A stretch of DNA of 64,000 nt from Catellatospora sichuanensis (GCF_007483665.1 NZ_VIQO01000038.1:80602-144601); one strand, 5' to 3'. Shown: positions 8,062 through 18,228, numbered from the stretch's first letter. Notes: generated by a model from the sequence alone, not told the origin. Numbers and translations: made by a program.

Positions 8062-9423
8062 CTACATGCTGGCGATCAGCCGCTCCACGCGCTCGTCGTG
8101 GGCGCGGAACGGGTCCTTGCACAGCACGGTGCGCTGCGCCTGGTCGTTCAGCTTCAGGTGCACCCAGTCGACGGTGAAGTCGCGACGCTTCTCCTGGGCG
8201 TGCCGGATGAACTCGCCCCGCAGCCGCGCCCGGGTCGTCTGCGGCGGCGTCTCCTTCGCCTCGAACGTGCGCAGGTCGGTCACCACCCGGTCGACCTTGC
8301 CGCGCTTCTCCAGCAGCGGGTAAAGCCCCCGACCGCGGCGCAGGTCGTGGTACGCCAGATCCATCTGCGCCACCCGCGGGCTCGACAGCGGCAGATCGTG
8401 CTTGCGCTGGTACGCCTCGATGACGCGCAGCTTGGTCACCCAGTCGATCTCCCGGCCCACATCGGCCAGGTTGCCCGACTCCACCGCGGTGAGCACCCGC
8501 CCCCACAGATCGATGATCCGCTGCGCGGCCGGGTCGCCGCCGTTGCGCCGGGCCACGAACTCGGTCGCCTTCTCGTGGTAGATCCGCTGGATCTCCAGCG
8601 CACTGGCCTCCTTGCCGCTGGCCAGCCGCACCTTGCGCCGCCCGGTGATGTCGTGCGACACCTCCCGGATCGCCCGGATCGGGTTCTCCAGCGCCAGGTC
8701 GGGCATGGCCACCCCGGTCTCGATCATCCGGAGCACCAGGTCCGCGCTGCCCACCTTCAGCAGCGTGGTGACCTCGTTCATGTTCGAGTCGCCGACGATC
8801 ACATGCAGGCGCCGGTAGCGCTCCGCGTCGGCGTGCGGCTCGTCCCGGGTGTTGATGATCGGCCGGGACCGGGTGGTCGCCGAGGAGACGCCCTCCCAGA
8901 TGTGCTCGGCCCGCTGCGACAGGCAGTAGACCGCCCCTCGGGGCGTCTGCAGCACCTTGCCCGCGCCGCAGATCAGCTGCCGCGTCACCAGGAACGGGAT
9001 CAGCACGTCCGCGAGCCGGCCGAACTCCCCGTGCCGGGACACCAGGTAGTTCTCGTGGCAGCCGTACGAGTTGCCCGCCGAGTCGGTGTTGTTCTTGAAG
9101 AGGTAGATCTCACCCGCGATCCCCTCATCGTGCAGCCGCTTCTCCGCGTCGACGAGCAGACCCTCCAGGATCCGCTCGCCGGCCCGGTCGTGCGCCACCA
9201 GATCGACCACCGAATCGCACTCGGGGGTCGCGTACTCGGGGTGGGAACCGACGTCTAGGTAGAGGCGTGCGCCGTTGCGCAGGAACACATTGCTGGACCG
9301 TCCCCATGAGACGACCCGACGGAAGAGGTAGCGCGCCACCTCATCGGGCGACAGCCGCCGCTGTCCCCGATAGGTGCAGGTGACGCCGTACTCGGTCTCG
9401 AGTCCGAAGATTCGTCGGTCCAT
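8062..9423 (-). CDS. pafA: Pup--protein ligase PafA
   Basis: The ligase that joins the C-terminal glutamate of Pup to lysines of target proteins, using ATP. The 453-aa protein begins with the glutamine-synthetase-like motif [12 protein letters not shown], followed by [18 protein letters not shown] (residues 55-72), which holds the catalytic aspartate region. The [18 protein letters not shown] and [18 protein letters not shown] blocks are shared with dop. The ATG lies 6 nt after TAGTGT (9430-9435), so the transcript is probably leaderless. It is divergent from the dehydratase gene and separated from prcA by it, unlike the compact order in mycobacteria. Confidence 0.97.
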   Translation of the reverse strand: MDRRIFGLETEYGVTCTYRGQRRLSPDEVARYLFRRVVSWGRSSNVFLRNGARLYLDVGSHPEYATPECDSVVDLVAHDRAGERILEGLLVDAEKRLHDEGIAGEIYLFKNNTDSAGNSYGCHENYLVSRHGEFGRLADVLIPFLVTRQLICGAGKVLQTPRGAVYCLSQRAEHIWEGVSSATTRSRPIINTRDEPHADAERYRRLHVIVGDSNMNEVTTLLKVGSADLVLRMIETGVAMPDLALENPIRAIREVSHDITGRRKVRLASGKEASALEIQRIYHEKATEFVARRNGGDPAAQRIIDLWGRVLTAVESGNLADVGREIDWVTKLRVIEAYQRKHDLPLSSPRVAQMDLAYHDLRRGRGLYPLLEKRGKVDRVVTDLRTFEAKETPPQTTRARLRGEFIRHAQEKRRDFTVDWVHLKLNDQAQRTVLCKDPFRAHDERVERLIASM

Positions 9424-9567
9424 ACACAGACACTAGCCGCCAGAACGCCCAAGGTCACTCTCGTACGGTCTGACGCCGCCGGTGTAATCGCGACGGAACC
9501 CCACCCACCGCCGCAACCGCAGGTCGCACACGGGTCGCCACGGAACGTGACTTAAACTTTCGTCGTC
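9424..9567. promoter_or_regulatory. Divergent leaderless promoters, pafA and dehydratase
   Basis: Within 144 bp there are two outward -10 hexamers placed next to start codons: TAGTGT at 9430-9435 for pafA (minus, 6-nt gap) and TAAACT at 9553-9558 for the dehydratase (plus, 9-nt gap). Neither start has a Shine-Dalgarno. No clear consensus -35 is visible for either. Confidence 0.6.
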
Positions 9568-10542
9568 ATGAAACTTCTGGTCACCGGCGGCGCGGGCTTC
9601 ATCGGCTCCCACTACGTGCGCACCCGGCTCGCCACGCCCGGCAGCCACGGCCCGCGGATCACCGTGCTCGACCGGCTCACCTACGCCGGCAACCGCGACA
9701 ACCTCGCCCCCGTCGCCGCCGACCCCCGCCTCACCTTCGTCGAAGGCGACATCTGCGACCCGCTCCTGGTCGACGAGCTCGTCGCCGGGCAGGACGCGGT
9801 CGTCCACTTCGCCGCCGAGTCGCACGTCGACCGCTCCATCACCACCGCCGCCGAGTTCGTACGCACCAACATGCTCGGCACCCAGATCCTGCTCGACGCC
9901 GCCGCACGCCACCGCACCGGCCGATTCCTGCACGTCTCCACCGACGAGGTCTACGGCTCGACCGACACCGGCAGCTGGACCGAGGACCAGCCGCTCGCGC
10001 CGCGCTCGCCGTACGCCGCCGCCAAGGCCGGCTCCGACCTGCTCGCGCTGGCCGCATTCACCACCCACTGCCTCGACGTCGTGGTCACCCGTTCGAGCAA
10101 CACCTACGGGCCCTACCAGTACCCCGAGAAGATCATCCCGCGGTTCACCACCAACCTGCTCGACGGGCTGCCCGTGCCGCTCTACGGCGACGGCTCGCAC
10201 CGCCGCGAGTGGCTGCACGTCGACGACCACTGCGCGGGCGTCGACCTGGCGCTGCACCACGGGCGCGCCGGCGAGGTCTACCACCTCGGCGGGCGCGACG
10301 AGCTCGCCAACAGCGACCTCACCGACCTGCTCCTGACGCTGACCGGCCGCGGCCCGGAACTGGTACGCCACGTCGCCGACCGCCCAGGCCACGACCACCG
10401 GTACGCCCTGGACAGCTCGAAGATCACCGAGGAGCTCGGCTACCGGCCCACGGTGGCGCTCGCCGACGGCCTCGCCGCGACCGTCGCCTGGTATCGCGAC
10501 AACCGCGCCTGGTGGGAGCCACTGATCGCCCGAAACGGCTGA
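9568..10542 (+). CDS. rfbB: dTDP-glucose 4,6-dehydratase-type SDR
   Basis: An extended short-chain dehydrogenase/reductase of 324 aa. The NAD-binding GGAGFIG is at residues 7-13, the catalytic TDE triad appears in STDEVYGS near 130, and the YxxxK pair is SPYAAAK near 148. The TDE motif argues for a 4,6-dehydratase rather than a 4-epimerase, giving the 4-keto-6-deoxy sugar used in rhamnose and antibiotic-sugar pathways. No other deoxysugar genes are nearby, so its product pathway is unknown. It is inserted, on the opposite strand, between prcA and pafA. It ends in a strong hairpin. Confidence 0.88.
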   Translation: MKLLVTGGAGFIGSHYVRTRLATPGSHGPRITVLDRLTYAGNRDNLAPVAADPRLTFVEGDICDPLLVDELVAGQDAVVHFAAESHVDRSITTAAEFVRTNMLGTQILLDAAARHRTGRFLHVSTDEVYGSTDTGSWTEDQPLAPRSPYAAAKAGSDLLALAAFTTHCLDVVVTRSSNTYGPYQYPEKIIPRFTTNLLDGLPVPLYGDGSHRREWLHVDDHCAGVDLALHHGRAGEVYHLGGRDELANSDLTDLLLTLTGRGPELVRHVADRPGHDHRYALDSSKITEELGYRPTVALADGLAATVAWYRDNRAWWEPLIARNG

Positions 10543-10570
10543 CGCCCGTGCCGAAGCGGCACGGGCGTCA
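10540..10570. terminator. Bidirectional terminator between dehydratase and prcA
   Basis: A perfect 13-bp stem (TGACGCCCGTGCC and its complement) with the 5-nt loop GAAGC. It begins at the dehydratase stop codon and lies between convergent genes, so it can serve both strands. Confidence 0.8.
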
Positions 10571-10593
10571 GGCCCACTCATCGTCGACCGCGG

Positions 10594-11379
10594 CTACTCG
10601 GCCGTGGGCGTGTCCGGCTTCGGGGCATCGGCCTTGGGCGCGTCGGCCTTCGGTGCCGCCGCCTTGGGCGCGTCCGCCGCAGCCGGGCTCACCAGCGCCG
10701 TCAGCGCCGCGCCCGCCACGCGCCGGAACTTGCGGCCCGGCCGAGCGCGCTCCAGCACCGCGACTTCCAGCTGCTCGGGGGCCAGCGTGCGCGCCGCGCC
10801 GCCCTCGCCGCCGACGCTGCTCAGCGCCTTGACCGCCAGCTTCAGCGCGTCACCGAGGGTGTGCGACTCGCTGTGCTCGGCACGCAGGATGTTGCCGATC
10901 GCCTCCGCCTGCCCGCCCATCGCCATGAACCCAGGCTCGTCCTGCACCGAGCCGTCGTAGGTCAGCCGGTACAGCTCGTCGTGCTCCGGCGCGGACCCCA
11001 CCTCGGCGACGCAGATCTCCACCTCGTACGGCTTGCCCTGCTCGCTGAAGATCGAGCCAAGGGTCTGCGCGTACGCGCTGGCCAGCGCCCGCCCGGTGAC
11101 GTCCCGGCGGTCGTAGGAGTAACCCCGCAGGTCGGCCATGCGCACGCCGGCGTTGCGGAGGTTCTCGAACTCGTTGTAGCGGCCCACGGCCGCGAACCCG
11201 ATCTTGTCATAGATCTCGCTCACCTTGTGCAGCGTGGTGGAGACGTTCTCCGCCACGAACAGCACACCACCGGCGTACGTCAGCACGACCACGCTGCGAC
11301 CGCGGGCGATGCCCTTGCGGGCGTACTCCGAGCGGTCCCGCATGATCTGCTCAGGCGAGGCGTAGAACTGCATGGCCAC
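10594..11379 (-). CDS. prcA: Proteasome subunit alpha
   Basis: Forms the outer rings of the 20S core and the docking surface for the ARC ATPase. At 261 aa it has the usual N-terminus ([28 protein letters not shown]). The C-terminal tail (about 235-261) is a run of degenerate [12 protein letters not shown] repeats, low in complexity and longer than needed for the fold. It starts with GTG at 11379, with AAGGAG 10 nt upstream. It lies 43 bp after prcB and is surely in the same transcript. Confidence 0.97.
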   Translation of the reverse strand: MAMQFYASPEQIMRDRSEYARKGIARGRSVVVLTYAGGVLFVAENVSTTLHKVSEIYDKIGFAAVGRYNEFENLRNAGVRMADLRGYSYDRRDVTGRALASAYAQTLGSIFSEQGKPYEVEICVAEVGSAPEHDELYRLTYDGSVQDEPGFMAMGGQAEAIGNILRAEHSESHTLGDALKLAVKALSSVGGEGGAARTLAPEQLEVAVLERARPGRKFRRVAGAALTALVSPAAADAPKAAAPKADAPKADAPKPDTPTAE

Positions 11380-11422
11380 GGCGTGTCTTCTCCTTATGGA
11401 GTAACGGGAGAGCGGTTGGGGG

Positions 11423-12265
11423 TCAGGCGCCCGGCTGCAGAGCCCGGGCCGCGATGACGGTCTGGGCCATGGCCGCCGTCTCCTCGTCGGTCAGGCGCTG
11501 CGTGCCCTCTGCGGTCGCGGTCATCACCACGGGGAAGATCTTGCGGATGACGTCGGGGCCACCGGTGGCGGTGTCGTCGTCGGCCGCGTCGAACAGCGCC
11601 TCCACCGCGAGCTGGGCGGCCTCCGCGATGCCCAGACCCTGCTTGTAGCGCTTCTTCAGCGACGACTTCGCGAACAGCGAACCGGAGCCGATCGCGTCGT
11701 AGCCGCCGTGCTCCTCGTACAGGCCGCCGGCGATGTCGAAGCTGAAGATGCGCCCGACCTTGCCGGGCGTCTTCGCGTCGAGGTCGAACCCGGCGAACAG
11801 CGGGATCACGGCCAGCCCCTGCATGGCCGCGCCGAGGTTCTGCCGGATCATCGTGGCCAGCCGGTTGGCCTTGCCGTCGAGCGAGAGCATCGCGCCCTCG
11901 ATCTTCTCGTAGTGCTGCAGCTCCACCTGGAACAGCCGCATCAGCTCGATACCGACGCCGGCCGTGCCCGCGATGCCGATCAGCGAGTACGGGTCGGCGG
12001 GGTGCACCTTCTCGATGTCGCGGCTCGCGATGAGATTGCCCATGGTGGCGCGGCGGTCGCCGGCCATCACCACGCCCTCGTTCGTGCTGATCGCGACGAT
12101 CGTGGTGGCGTGCGGGGCCAGGTCGGCGTTCATGCCTGCCGGCAGAGTGCGTCGGCCGGGCAGCATCTCCGGCGCGACCTGGGTCAGGAAGTCCGTGAAA
12201 GACGACGTTCCCGGCGTGGTGAAACTAGCTGGTAGACGCCCGGGTGAACCAAGACCAGCTGACAC
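11423..12265 (-). CDS. prcB: Proteasome subunit beta (catalytic)
   Basis: The proteolytic subunit of the 20S core. I place the start at GTG 12265 because AAGGAG (12271-12276) lies 5 nt upstream and the protein then begins like relatives (280 aa). The propeptide of about 53 residues ends PHA, and the catalytic N-terminal threonine follows in TTIVAI. The GDRRATMGN and [10 protein letters not shown] motifs are intact. The first 82 nt overlap, in another frame, the end of the upstream endonuclease gene. This out-of-frame overlap is unusual and may couple their translation. A longer open frame to 12352 exists but lacks a comparable ribosome binding site. Confidence 0.93.
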   Translation of the reverse strand: MSAGLGSPGRLPASFTTPGTSSFTDFLTQVAPEMLPGRRTLPAGMNADLAPHATTIVAISTNEGVVMAGDRRATMGNLIASRDIEKVHPADPYSLIGIAGTAGVGIELMRLFQVELQHYEKIEGAMLSLDGKANRLATMIRQNLGAAMQGLAVIPLFAGFDLDAKTPGKVGRIFSFDIAGGLYEEHGGYDAIGSGSLFAKSSLKKRYKQGLGIAEAAQLAVEALFDAADDDTATGGPDVIRKIFPVVMTATAEGTQRLTDEETAAMAQTVIAARALQPGA

Positions 12266-12855
12266 GCTGTCTCCTTCAGATACTCGATCGCCCTGGCAAG
12301 GGACTGCTCGTTGTCTTTGAACTGTCCAAGACCGCCGTTGCAGTTGAAACACAGGATGCCACGTACGTTACCGAATTCATGGTCATGGTCAACGTGCTCG
12401 GGGTCCGGTGCGCCGCAGATGGCGCACACACCACCCTGCCACGCGAGCCGCGCCTCGAAATCCTCCTGCGTCATGCCGTAACGACGCTTGAGGTGGTACT
12501 GACGCGTACTACCGTGATGCTTCTCCTTCGTCTCCACGCCTCGCCGGTTGTGGCATTCGAGGCAGTAGGAGTGCAAGCCGCTGGCTTTGGTCCGAGTCTT
12601 GGCGAACTCAGCGATCGGTTTGACCTGAGCACAGTCCGGACACCACTTGGCACCCTCGGGCACCTCATGGTCAGCCTTCTTCTGAGGAGCGACACCTTTG
12701 GCCCGACGGTAGCCCTCTAGCCGAGTGCGTGTGCACGACCGGCAGTAGTAGCTGCGACCGTCGGGACGGCTCTTGTTGCTGTAGAACTGGCTGCTCGAGA
12801 GCATCCGTTCGCACTGAGGACACTTCTTCTTCGTATCATCCGGCGAAACGGACAT
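12184..12855 (-). CDS. Endonuclease VII-like HNH nuclease in proteasome operon
   Basis: A 223-aa protein with three Cys-rich modules. Two N-terminal zinc-ribbon-like pairs (CPQC/CRSC near residues 12-41 and CPDC/CLEC near 72-101) precede a recombination endonuclease VII domain with CAIC, the DHDH core and CFNC (about 143-173). Enzymes of this type cleave branched or double-stranded DNA. It lies 6 bp after pup, and its last 27 codons overlap prcB. Its base composition is visibly less GC-rich than the flanking genes, which hints at acquisition. I recall endonuclease VII-like genes beside pup in other actinobacteria, but cannot confirm that here. Confidence 0.85.
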   Translation of the reverse strand: MSVSPDDTKKKCPQCERMLSSSQFYSNKSRPDGRSYYCRSCTRTRLEGYRRAKGVAPQKKADHEVPEGAKWCPDCAQVKPIAEFAKTRTKASGLHSYCLECHNRRGVETKEKHHGSTRQYHLKRRYGMTQEDFEARLAWQGGVCAICGAPDPEHVDHDHEFGNVRGILCFNCNGGLGQFKDNEQSLARAIEYLKETACQLVLVHPGVYQLVSPRRERRLSRTS

Positions 12856-12861
12856 ATGGGA

Positions 12862-13074
12862 CTATTCCCCGCCTTTCTGGACATAGCCCCTAATGAATTC
12901 CTCGGCGTTCTCCTCGAGGACGGCGTCGATCTCGTCGAGGATGTCGTCGACGTCCTCGCCGATCTGCTCGACGCGCTCGGCAACCTCGGGGTTCACCTCG
13001 GGCGCGACCGACTCGGCTTCCTGCTCGTTCCGAGAGCGGCCCGACTGTGACTGTCCACCGTCCTGCGTGGCCAT
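12862..13074 (-). CDS. pup: Prokaryotic ubiquitin-like protein Pup
   Basis: A 70-aa disordered protein modifier, highly acidic, with the ARC-binding coiled-coil region around residues 28-58 (VAERVEQIGEDVDDILDEID). It ends YVQKGGE: the codon before the stop is GAA, so the C-terminus is already glutamate. Pup forms that end in glutamine must be deamidated by Dop before PafA can use them; this one should not need that step. A GGGAGG ribosome binding site precedes the ATG. The gene heads the run pup-endonuclease-prcB-prcA, 61 bp after dop. Confidence 0.97.
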   Translation of the reverse strand: MATQDGGQSQSGRSRNEQEAESVAPEVNPEVAERVEQIGEDVDDILDEIDAVLEENAEEFIRGYVQKGGE

Positions 13075-13135
13075 CTGCGCCTCCCTGACGTCGCCTGTGG
13101 GCCTTAAACGTAGCGCGCGGGACCGACTAAAGCGA

Positions 13136-14653
13136 TCACCCGGCGGTGATCACTTCAAGAAGATCCTTTGCGCTGGGGCAACGGTCGAAGAGCGCGCCGA
13201 CGTGTGTCTTCGTGCCGCGCTCGGGCTCCATCATGGGCACCCTGACCAGGGCCTCGCGGCCGACGTCGAAGATGACCGAGTCCCAGCTCGCGGCGACCAC
13301 TTCGGACGCGTACTTGGCCAGGCAGCGACCGCGGAAGTACGCCCGCGTGTCGTCCGGCGGCTCGGTCATCGCGGCGCGGGTCGACTCGGGGTCCAGCAGC
13401 GTCTTCATCGCGCCGCGGGCCACCAGGCGGTGGTAGAGGCCCTTCTCCGGGCGTACGTCGCTGTACTGCAGGTCGACCAGCTGGAGCTTGGACGACGCCC
13501 AGCCGAGGTTCTCCCGCTCGCGGTAGCCCTCGAGCAGGCGCAGCTTGGCCACCCAGTCCAGCTCGTCGGCGAGTTTCATCGGGTCGTCGCCGAGGCGGGT
13601 CAGCACGCTCTCCCAGCGGTCGAGCACGTCGCGGGTCTGGGCGTCGGTGTCGGACCCGGTGCGCGACTCGACGAAGGCGTGGGCCCGCTCGTAGAACGCC
13701 CACTGCAGGTCGAGCGCGGTGAGCCGGCGGCCGTCGCGCAGCCGCATGGTGTGCTTGAGGCTCGGGTCGTGGCTGACCGCGCGCAGCTCGGCGACGGGGT
13801 CGGCGATGCCGAGGTCGGCGGTGAGCGCCTTCTCCTCGATCATGGTGAGGATGAGCGCGCTGGTGCCGACCTTGAGGTAGGTCGAGATCTCGGACAGGTT
13901 CGCGTCACCGATGATCACGTGCAGGCGGCGGTACTTGTCGGCGTCGGCGTGCGGCTCGTCGCGGGTGTTGATGATGGGCCGCTTCAGCGTGGTCTCCAGG
14001 CCCACCTCGACCTCGAAGAAGTCGGCGCGCTGGGTGATCTGGAAACCGGCCTGGCTGCCGTCCTGGCCGATGCCGACCCGGCCGGCCCCGCAGAAGATCT
14101 GCCGCGTCACGAAGAACGGGGTCAGGTAGGTGACGATGTCCGCGAAGGGGGTCTGCCGGCGCATGAGGTAGTTCTCGTGCGCGCCGTACGAGGCGCCCTT
14201 GTTGTCGGTGTTGTTCTTGTAGAGGTGGATCGGGTGGCTGCCCGGGATGGTCGCGGCACGGCGCGCGCCCTCGGCCATGACCTGCTCGCCGGCCTTGTCC
14301 CAGCGCACCACGTCCAGCGGGTTGGTCACCTCGGGGGTCGAGTACTCCGGGTGGGCGTGGTCGACGTAGAGCCGGGCGCCGTTGGTCAGGATGACGTTGG
14401 CCAGGCCCAGGTCCTCGTCGGCGAGCGCCTCCGCCGGGTCGTACGCCGCACCGGTGTAGCTGAATCCCCGCGCGTCGCGCAGCGGCGACTCCTCCTCGTA
14501 GTCCCAGCGGGCACGGCCGCCGCGGGCGAGTTCGGGGCGGGCCCCGTAGGCGTTCACGACCTGGGACGAGGTCACCATCGGGTTGGCCCCGGGCTGTCCC
14601 GGTACGGAGATCCCGTACTCGACCTCGGTACCCATGATCCGCCGCACGCTCAT
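13136..14653 (-). CDS. dop: Pup deamidase/depupylase Dop
   Basis: A PafA paralogue that removes Pup from substrates and, in species with Pup-Gln, deamidates it. The frame is open much further upstream, but family members begin at (S)[13 protein letters not shown], so I use ATG 14653 (505 aa), preceded by GAGAGG. The Dop signature blocks are present: [15 protein letters not shown] (about 50-64), [35 protein letters not shown] and [19 protein letters not shown]. With Pup encoded as GGE, depupylation is probably its main role here. It is divergent from the glycosyltransferase gene. Confidence 0.95.
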   Translation of the reverse strand: MSVRRIMGTEVEYGISVPGQPGANPMVTSSQVVNAYGARPELARGGRARWDYEEESPLRDARGFSYTGAAYDPAEALADEDLGLANVILTNGARLYVDHAHPEYSTPEVTNPLDVVRWDKAGEQVMAEGARRAATIPGSHPIHLYKNNTDNKGASYGAHENYLMRRQTPFADIVTYLTPFFVTRQIFCGAGRVGIGQDGSQAGFQITQRADFFEVEVGLETTLKRPIINTRDEPHADADKYRRLHVIIGDANLSEISTYLKVGTSALILTMIEEKALTADLGIADPVAELRAVSHDPSLKHTMRLRDGRRLTALDLQWAFYERAHAFVESRTGSDTDAQTRDVLDRWESVLTRLGDDPMKLADELDWVAKLRLLEGYRERENLGWASSKLQLVDLQYSDVRPEKGLYHRLVARGAMKTLLDPESTRAAMTEPPDDTRAYFRGRCLAKYASEVVAASWDSVIFDVGREALVRVPMMEPERGTKTHVGALFDRCPSAKDLLEVITAG

Positions 14654-14836
14654 GCAACGAAGCCTCTCACACCCTGACCGGTGAGACGAGGAGAGCATCC
14701 GTGTTCGGGCCAGCCTGGGAGGTTCAGCGCCTTTCGTACACCCGCATGCCGACCTGCGATCGCGGCGCTCCCGCGCGCGGCGGCGACCGGGATAGCATCC
14801 CCGTTCTGACCCGGCGCTGCGATGAAGGACGGTGCG

Positions 14837-15793
14837 ATGACCCCTCCGGTGCTGTCTGTCGTGATCCCCATGTACAACGAGCAGGAGGTGCTGCCCCTGC
14901 TCATCGCCCGGCTGCGCCCGCTGCTGGACGACGCCGGGCTGGACTACGAGGTCGTGGCGGTGGACGACGGCAGCTCGGACGACACCGCGCCGATGCTGCT
15001 GCTGGCCTGCCGGGAGTGGCCGCGGCTGCGGGTGGTGCGGCTGCGGCGCAACAGCGGCCACCAGGCGGCGCTGACCGCGGGCCTGCACCGGGCGCGGGGC
15101 GAGTACGTGGCGAGCATCGACGCGGACCTGCAGGACCCGCCGGAGAAGATCCTGGAGATGCTGGCGCTGGCGCGGGCCGAGTCGCTGGACATCGTGTACG
15201 GCGTGCGCGACGACCGGTCCACGGACACGGCTTTCAAGCGGCAGACCGCGCAGGCCTACTACCGGGTGATGCGCCGGCTGGTCGGTAAGAAGGTGCCGCC
15301 CAACGCGGGCGACTTCCGGCTGCTGAGCCGGGCGGCGGTGGAGGCGCTGCGGGCGATGCCGGAGCGCCAGCCGGTGTACCGGCTGCTGGTGCCGTGGCTG
15401 GGTTTCCCGAGCGGCGAGGTCCCGTACCGGCGGGAGGTGCGGGCGGCGGGCAGCACGAAGTACCCGCTGAGCAAGATGATCAAGCTGGCGTTCGACAGCG
15501 TCACGAACTTCTCCGCGGCTCCGCTGCGCCTGGCGACCTGGTCGGGGCTGGTGAGCTTCCTCGTGTGCTTCGTGCTCGGCTGCTACAGCGTGGTGCGGTT
15601 CGCGATGGGCGAGACGGTCAGCGGCTGGACGTCGCTGTTCACCGCGATCCTGTTCCTGGGCGGGGTGCAGCTGCTGTGCCTGGGCCTGCTGGGCGAGTAC
15701 ATGGGCCGGCTGTACGCGGAGGTCAAGGGCCGCCCGACGTACATCGTCGGGTACGACTCGGCCGAGGCGGCCGAGCCGGTCCCCGCGCGCTGA
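14837..15793 (+). CDS. Family 2 glycosyltransferase, polyprenyl-phosphate type
   Basis: A GT-A fold transferase of the DPM1/GtrB/ArnC group, which moves a sugar from a nucleotide donor to a polyprenyl phosphate at the membrane. The 318-aa protein has VVIPMYNEQ at the start, VDDGSSDDT (about 45-53), and the catalytic DADLQDPP near residue 95. Two C-terminal transmembrane helices (about 230-250 and 265-290) end with the family tail [20 protein letters not shown]. Start ATG 14837 is chosen over 14822 because GAAGGA precedes it by 7 nt. A TAGCAT -10 lies at 14793-14798. It splits dop from arc on the opposite strand. Confidence 0.9.
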   Translation: MTPPVLSVVIPMYNEQEVLPLLIARLRPLLDDAGLDYEVVAVDDGSSDDTAPMLLLACREWPRLRVVRLRRNSGHQAALTAGLHRARGEYVASIDADLQDPPEKILEMLALARAESLDIVYGVRDDRSTDTAFKRQTAQAYYRVMRRLVGKKVPPNAGDFRLLSRAAVEALRAMPERQPVYRLLVPWLGFPSGEVPYRREVRAAGSTKYPLSKMIKLAFDSVTNFSAAPLRLATWSGLVSFLVCFVLGCYSVVRFAMGETVSGWTSLFTAILFLGGVQLLCLGLLGEYMGRLYAEVKGRPTYIVGYDSAEAAEPVPAR

Positions 15794-15811
15794 CCGGGGA
15801 CCTCAGACGGC

Positions 15812-15845
15812 GATGGCGCCCGCCCCCTGAGGGGCGGGCGCCATC
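15812..15845. terminator. Bidirectional terminator between glycosyltransferase and arc
   Basis: A perfect 15-bp stem (GATGGCGCCCGCCCC and its complement) with a CTGA loop, followed by TTCGATC. It lies between convergent genes and can act for both. Confidence 0.85.
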
Positions 15846-15858
15846 TTCGATCCTGCGG

Positions 15859-17625
15859 TCAGAGGTACTGACCGGTGTTGCTGGCGGTCTCGATCGACCG
15901 GCCCGACTCGGTGCCCTTGCCTCCGGAGACCAGGGTGCGGATGTACACGATCCGCTCGCCCTTCTTGCCGGAGATGCGTGCCCAGTCGTCGGGGTTGGTG
16001 GTGTTCGGCAGGTCCTCGTTCTCGCGGAACTCGTCGAGGCAGGCGTCGAGCAGGTGCTGCAGCCGCAGCCCCTTCTTGCCCGAGGACAGGAACTCCTTGA
16101 TCGCCATCTTCTTGCCGCGGTCCACGATGTTCTGGATCATGGCGCCGGAGTTGAAGTCCTTGAAGTACAGGACCTCCTTGTCACCGTTGGCGTAGGTGAC
16201 CTCCAGGAAGCGGTTCTCCTCGGTCTCCGAGTACATCCGCAGCACCACCGAGTTGATCATCGCGTGCACGCACGCCTCGGCGGAACCACCGTGCTCGGCC
16301 AGGTCGTCCGGGGACAACGGCAGGCCGGTCAGGATGTACTTGCTGAAGATGTCCTTGGCCGCTTCGGCGTCCGGACGCTCGATCTTGATTTTGACGTCGA
16401 GCCGGCCCGGACGCAGGATCGCCGGGTCGATCATGTCCTCGCGGTTCGAGGCGCCGATGATGATGACGTTCTCCAGGCCCTCGACACCGTCGATCTCGCT
16501 GAGCAGCTGGGGAACGATGGTGTTCTCCACGTCCGAGGAGACACCCGAGCCACGGGTACGGAAGATCGAGTCCATCTCGTCGAAGAACACGATCACCGGC
16601 GTGCCTTCCGAGGCCTTCTCCCGGGCCCGCTGGAAGATCAGCCGGATGTGCCGCTCCGTCTCACCGACGTACTTGTTGAGCAGCTCCGGACCCTTGATGT
16701 TGAGGAAGTAGCTGGTCTTCTTCTCCTCGCCGCGCCGCTCGGCGATCTTCTTGGCCAGCGAGTTCGCGACCGCCTTGGCGATCAGCGTCTTGCCGCAGCC
16801 GGGAGGACCGTAGAGCAGCACGCCCTTCGGCGGGCGCAGCTGGTGCTCGCGGAACAGCTCCGCGTGCAGGAAGGGCAGCTCCACGGCGTCGCGGATCTGC
16901 TCGATCTGGGACACCAGGCCGCCGATGTCGTGGTAGTCGACGTCCGGCACCTCCTCCAGAACCAGGTCCTCGACCTCGCTCTTCGGGATGCGCTCATAGG
17001 CGTACGCGGACCGGGGTTCGATCATGAGGGAGTCGCCGGTCTTCAGCGCACCACCGATCAGGCCCTCCGCCAGGAGGACGATCCGCTCCTCGTCGGCGTG
17101 CGAGACGACCAGTGCACGGTCGCCCCCGTCGAGGATCTCCTTGAGGGTCACCACCTCGCCGGCCCGCTCGAAGCCGAGCGCGTCGACGATGTTGAGGGCG
17201 TCGTTGAGAAGCACCTCCTGTCCCCGTTGCAGCGCGTCGACGTCCAACGACGGCGACACTGCCACTCTCAGCTTGCGACCGCCCGTGAAGACGTCCACCG
17301 TGCCGTCCTCGTGCCGCGTGAGGAAGACGCCGTACCCGCTGGGCGGTTGCGCCAGCCGGTCGATCTCCTCCTTGAGCGTCACGATCTGGGCGCGTGCCTC
17401 CTTGAGGGTGGCCACCAATCGCTCGTTGTTCTCCGTGAGCCGCGACAGCTGGGCCTGGGTCGCGGCGAGCCGCTCCTCCAGTTGCCTCACATGCCGCGGG
17501 CTCTCACTCAACTTGCGCCGCAACAGGGCGAGCTCCTCTTGCAGGAACGCGACCTGAGTGGAGAGATCGTTGGCTTCCTTCTCCCACCGCGCGGCGCGCG
17601 CATCCGCGTCGTCGCTCTTTGCCAC
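15859..17625 (-). CDS. arc: Proteasome-associated AAA ATPase ARC/Mpa
   Basis: The hexameric ATPase that binds Pup on substrates, unfolds them and feeds them into the 20S core. The 588-aa protein has an N-terminal coiled coil (about 8-90) that recognises Pup, two OB folds (about 95-235), and one AAA domain with Walker A GPPGCGKT near residue 275 and Walker [11 protein letters not shown] near 345. The C-terminus ends GQYL, the motif that docks into the alpha ring. GTG 17625 has GGGGAGG 6 nt upstream. It is transcribed separately from dop because of the intervening plus-strand gene. Confidence 0.97.
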   Translation of the reverse strand: MAKSDDADARAARWEKEANDLSTQVAFLQEELALLRRKLSESPRHVRQLEERLAATQAQLSRLTENNERLVATLKEARAQIVTLKEEIDRLAQPPSGYGVFLTRHEDGTVDVFTGGRKLRVAVSPSLDVDALQRGQEVLLNDALNIVDALGFERAGEVVTLKEILDGGDRALVVSHADEERIVLLAEGLIGGALKTGDSLMIEPRSAYAYERIPKSEVEDLVLEEVPDVDYHDIGGLVSQIEQIRDAVELPFLHAELFREHQLRPPKGVLLYGPPGCGKTLIAKAVANSLAKKIAERRGEEKKTSYFLNIKGPELLNKYVGETERHIRLIFQRAREKASEGTPVIVFFDEMDSIFRTRGSGVSSDVENTIVPQLLSEIDGVEGLENVIIIGASNREDMIDPAILRPGRLDVKIKIERPDAEAAKDIFSKYILTGLPLSPDDLAEHGGSAEACVHAMINSVVLRMYSETEENRFLEVTYANGDKEVLYFKDFNSGAMIQNIVDRGKKMAIKEFLSSGKKGLRLQHLLDACLDEFRENEDLPNTTNPDDWARISGKKGERIVYIRTLVSGGKGTESGRSIETASNTGQYL

Positions 17626-17679
17626 GTCCCACCTCCCCGGGGGTGTCCTCCCGCCGGTCCTACCTCGTTCGGCCGACGT

Positions 17680-17699
17680 TTAGGGTGCTCCTAACACTA
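17680..17699 (-). promoter_or_regulatory. arc promoter -10 with adjacent inverted repeat
   Basis: TAGTGT on the minus strand (17694-17699) is a plausible -10 for arc. Immediately downstream, around the expected start of transcription, is the inverted repeat TTAGG-N5-CCTAA (17680-17694), a possible operator. The leader to the arc start is then about 60 nt and ends in GGGGAGG. Confidence 0.4.
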
Positions 17700-17819
17700 G
17701 CGGCTGATCGCCTCAGTTGAACCCTCCCGACACCCCCGTACCCAGAACTGGATCGAGAATCTGCCCTGTCGGCCGACCTCCCCCGGATCCGCGCGGAGCG
17801 GGACGCTAGGGTCGGACAC

Positions 17820-18104
17820 GTGAGTGAGCTGAGGGTGCGAGTGGATCAGGACCTCTGTACGGGCGACGGCCTGTGCGTGCAGTACGCCCCCGAGGTGTTC
17901 GAGTTCGACGTCGACGGCCTCGCGTACGTGAAGGGCGACGACGGGGAGCTGCAGCTCAGCCCGGGTGCGACCGTCGAGATCCCGGCCCATCTGCGCCTTG
18001 AGGTCATCGATGCCGCCCAGGAGTGTCCCGGCGAGTGCATCCACATCCAGCGCACCCATGACGGGGAACCCCTGTCCGAGGAAGAACGCGCCACCCTGCG
18101 CTGA
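17820..18104 (+). CDS. Single-cluster ferredoxin
   Basis: A 94-aa small electron carrier. The N-terminal cluster-binding segment VRVDQDLCTGDGLCVQYAP and the C-terminal CPGEC pattern give four cysteines, so a 3Fe-4S or 4Fe-4S cluster cannot be fixed by eye. Its N-terminal half resembles ferredoxins that serve P450s, but the residues after the cluster are longer and acidic. GTG 17820 follows TAGGGT (17807-17812) by 7 nt with no Shine-Dalgarno, a leaderless start. It is divergent from arc, as in several actinobacterial proteasome loci. Confidence 0.88.
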   Translation: MSELRVRVDQDLCTGDGLCVQYAPEVFEFDVDGLAYVKGDDGELQLSPGATVEIPAHLRLEVIDAAQECPGECIHIQRTHDGEPLSEEERATLR

Positions 18105-18181
18105 CCTTCCCGCGTCCCACCATCCGGACACCCGGGACCCCGCCGCCACCGCACCGCCCCACGGGCGTGTCCATGATCGGC

Positions 18182-18228
18182 GTTTCGTGGCAGAAAGTGC
18201 AGTCTGACCGGACTTTCTGCCACGAAAC
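18182..18228. terminator. Long perfect hairpin between ferredoxin and unknown gene
   Basis: Arms of 17 bp (GTTTCGTGGCAGAAAGT and its complement) enclose a 13-nt loop, between convergent genes. The sequence is less GC-rich than usual terminators here and is flanked by GATCG/CGATC, like the long palindromes at 36099, 40525, 45137 and 61385. It may belong to the same type of mobile palindrome. Confidence 0.7.

Noticed and set aside
12184..12855. Insertion sequence or intein
   Set aside because: No transposase, terminal inverted repeats, target duplication or splicing motifs are seen. The protein is a stand-alone HNH nuclease.
14654..15088. Long N-terminal extension of Dop
   Set aside because: The upstream codons are antisense to the glycosyltransferase gene and have no family similarity. 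Dop homologues start at the [12 protein letters not shown] motif.
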